From Dactylosporangium sp040689395 (GTDB lineage Bacteria; Actinomycetota; Actinomycetes; Mycobacteriales; Micromonosporaceae): a stretch of DNA of 64,000 nucleotides. Below, piece by piece: positions 63,926 to 64,000 of this stretch; position 1 is the stretch's first letter, and each line of letters begins with the position of its first letter. Under the pieces are notes generated by a model. That model had not been told where the DNA came from. It saw only the letters and a list, made by a program, of their open reading frames with translations, and did not search any database. The stretch covers positions 1-64,000 of the forward strand of contig NZ_JBFAZX010000005.1 in NCBI RefSeq assembly GCF_040689395.1. The letters are read 5' to 3'. The translations under genes were made by a program, and so were the position numbers.

Positions 63926-64000
63926 CGTGCCAAGGCTAGGCGCCGGGCCGGGGGTCCCGGGGTCGCGCATCGAGATCGTTCGGGTATAGCTTGCCCGACG

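Overview
The window is high-GC actinobacterial chromosome with many GTG starts and short 4-bp start/stop overlaps. Gene order from about 13.2 to 59.0 kb follows the conserved actinobacterial core that in Mycobacterium tuberculosis runs from dxs1 through ceoB/ceoC, dut, cei, suhB, sigA and sigB to ideR. Tandem membrane-anchored beta-propeller proteins, a conservon (cvnABCD) and the DUF7455/DUF3039/DUF3099 proteins suggest a filamentous actinomycete, probably Micromonosporaceae. The family assignment is inference.

Layout. 0-2.2 kb is mobile-element debris: an IS3-type transposase running off the left edge, a MerR regulator remnant, and a decayed ISL3 transposase with frameshifts, a nonsense codon and an internal deletion. 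2.4-4.8 kb holds accessory genes (MFS exporter, nitrilase-family amidohydrolase). 4.9-12.9 kb holds a Clp-N protein coupled to an asparaginase, a CutRS-like two-component system and three tandem paralogous beta-propeller proteins. 13.2-36.4 kb is the core block: dxs, aroD, an RNA methyltransferase, a KimA-like permease divergent from two TrkA-type subunits, DUF3159, an OB-fold protein, DUF3710, dut, DUF3093, DUF4193, cei, suhB, sigA, DUF7455, a helicase, DUF3039, psuG/psuK, DUF3099 and mscL.

36.4-46.3 kb is an accessory island. It starts with a broken E1-alpha dehydrogenase fragment, followed by a three-gene operon (DMATS-type indole prenyltransferase, tryptophanase, styrene/indole monooxygenase-like flavoprotein). 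A perfect 15-bp-arm terminator separates this from a convergent conservon operon, and idi (isopentenyl diphosphate isomerase) follows. The three-gene operon plus a nearby DMAPP supply (idi, dxs) predicts a small prenylated-indole pathway: tryptophan is prenylated, cleaved to prenylindole, then oxidised.

46.4-64 kb returns to housekeeping and ordinary genes: HhH-GPD glycosylase, SRPBCC protein, UPF0303 protein, lipoprotein, a large methyltransferase coupled to dtd, sigB, a GNAT/acyl-CoA-synthetase fusion divergent from a small DivIVA protein, acuC (deacetylase) with a sulfurtransferase, ideR, an HxlR regulator, an L-2-hydroxyglutarate oxidase with a coupled lipoprotein, an LPG-synthase-like membrane protein and a GNAT protein. 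No tRNA, rRNA or CRISPR array was recognised. sigA and sigB share a 200-base segment differing at one base, which suggests gene conversion.
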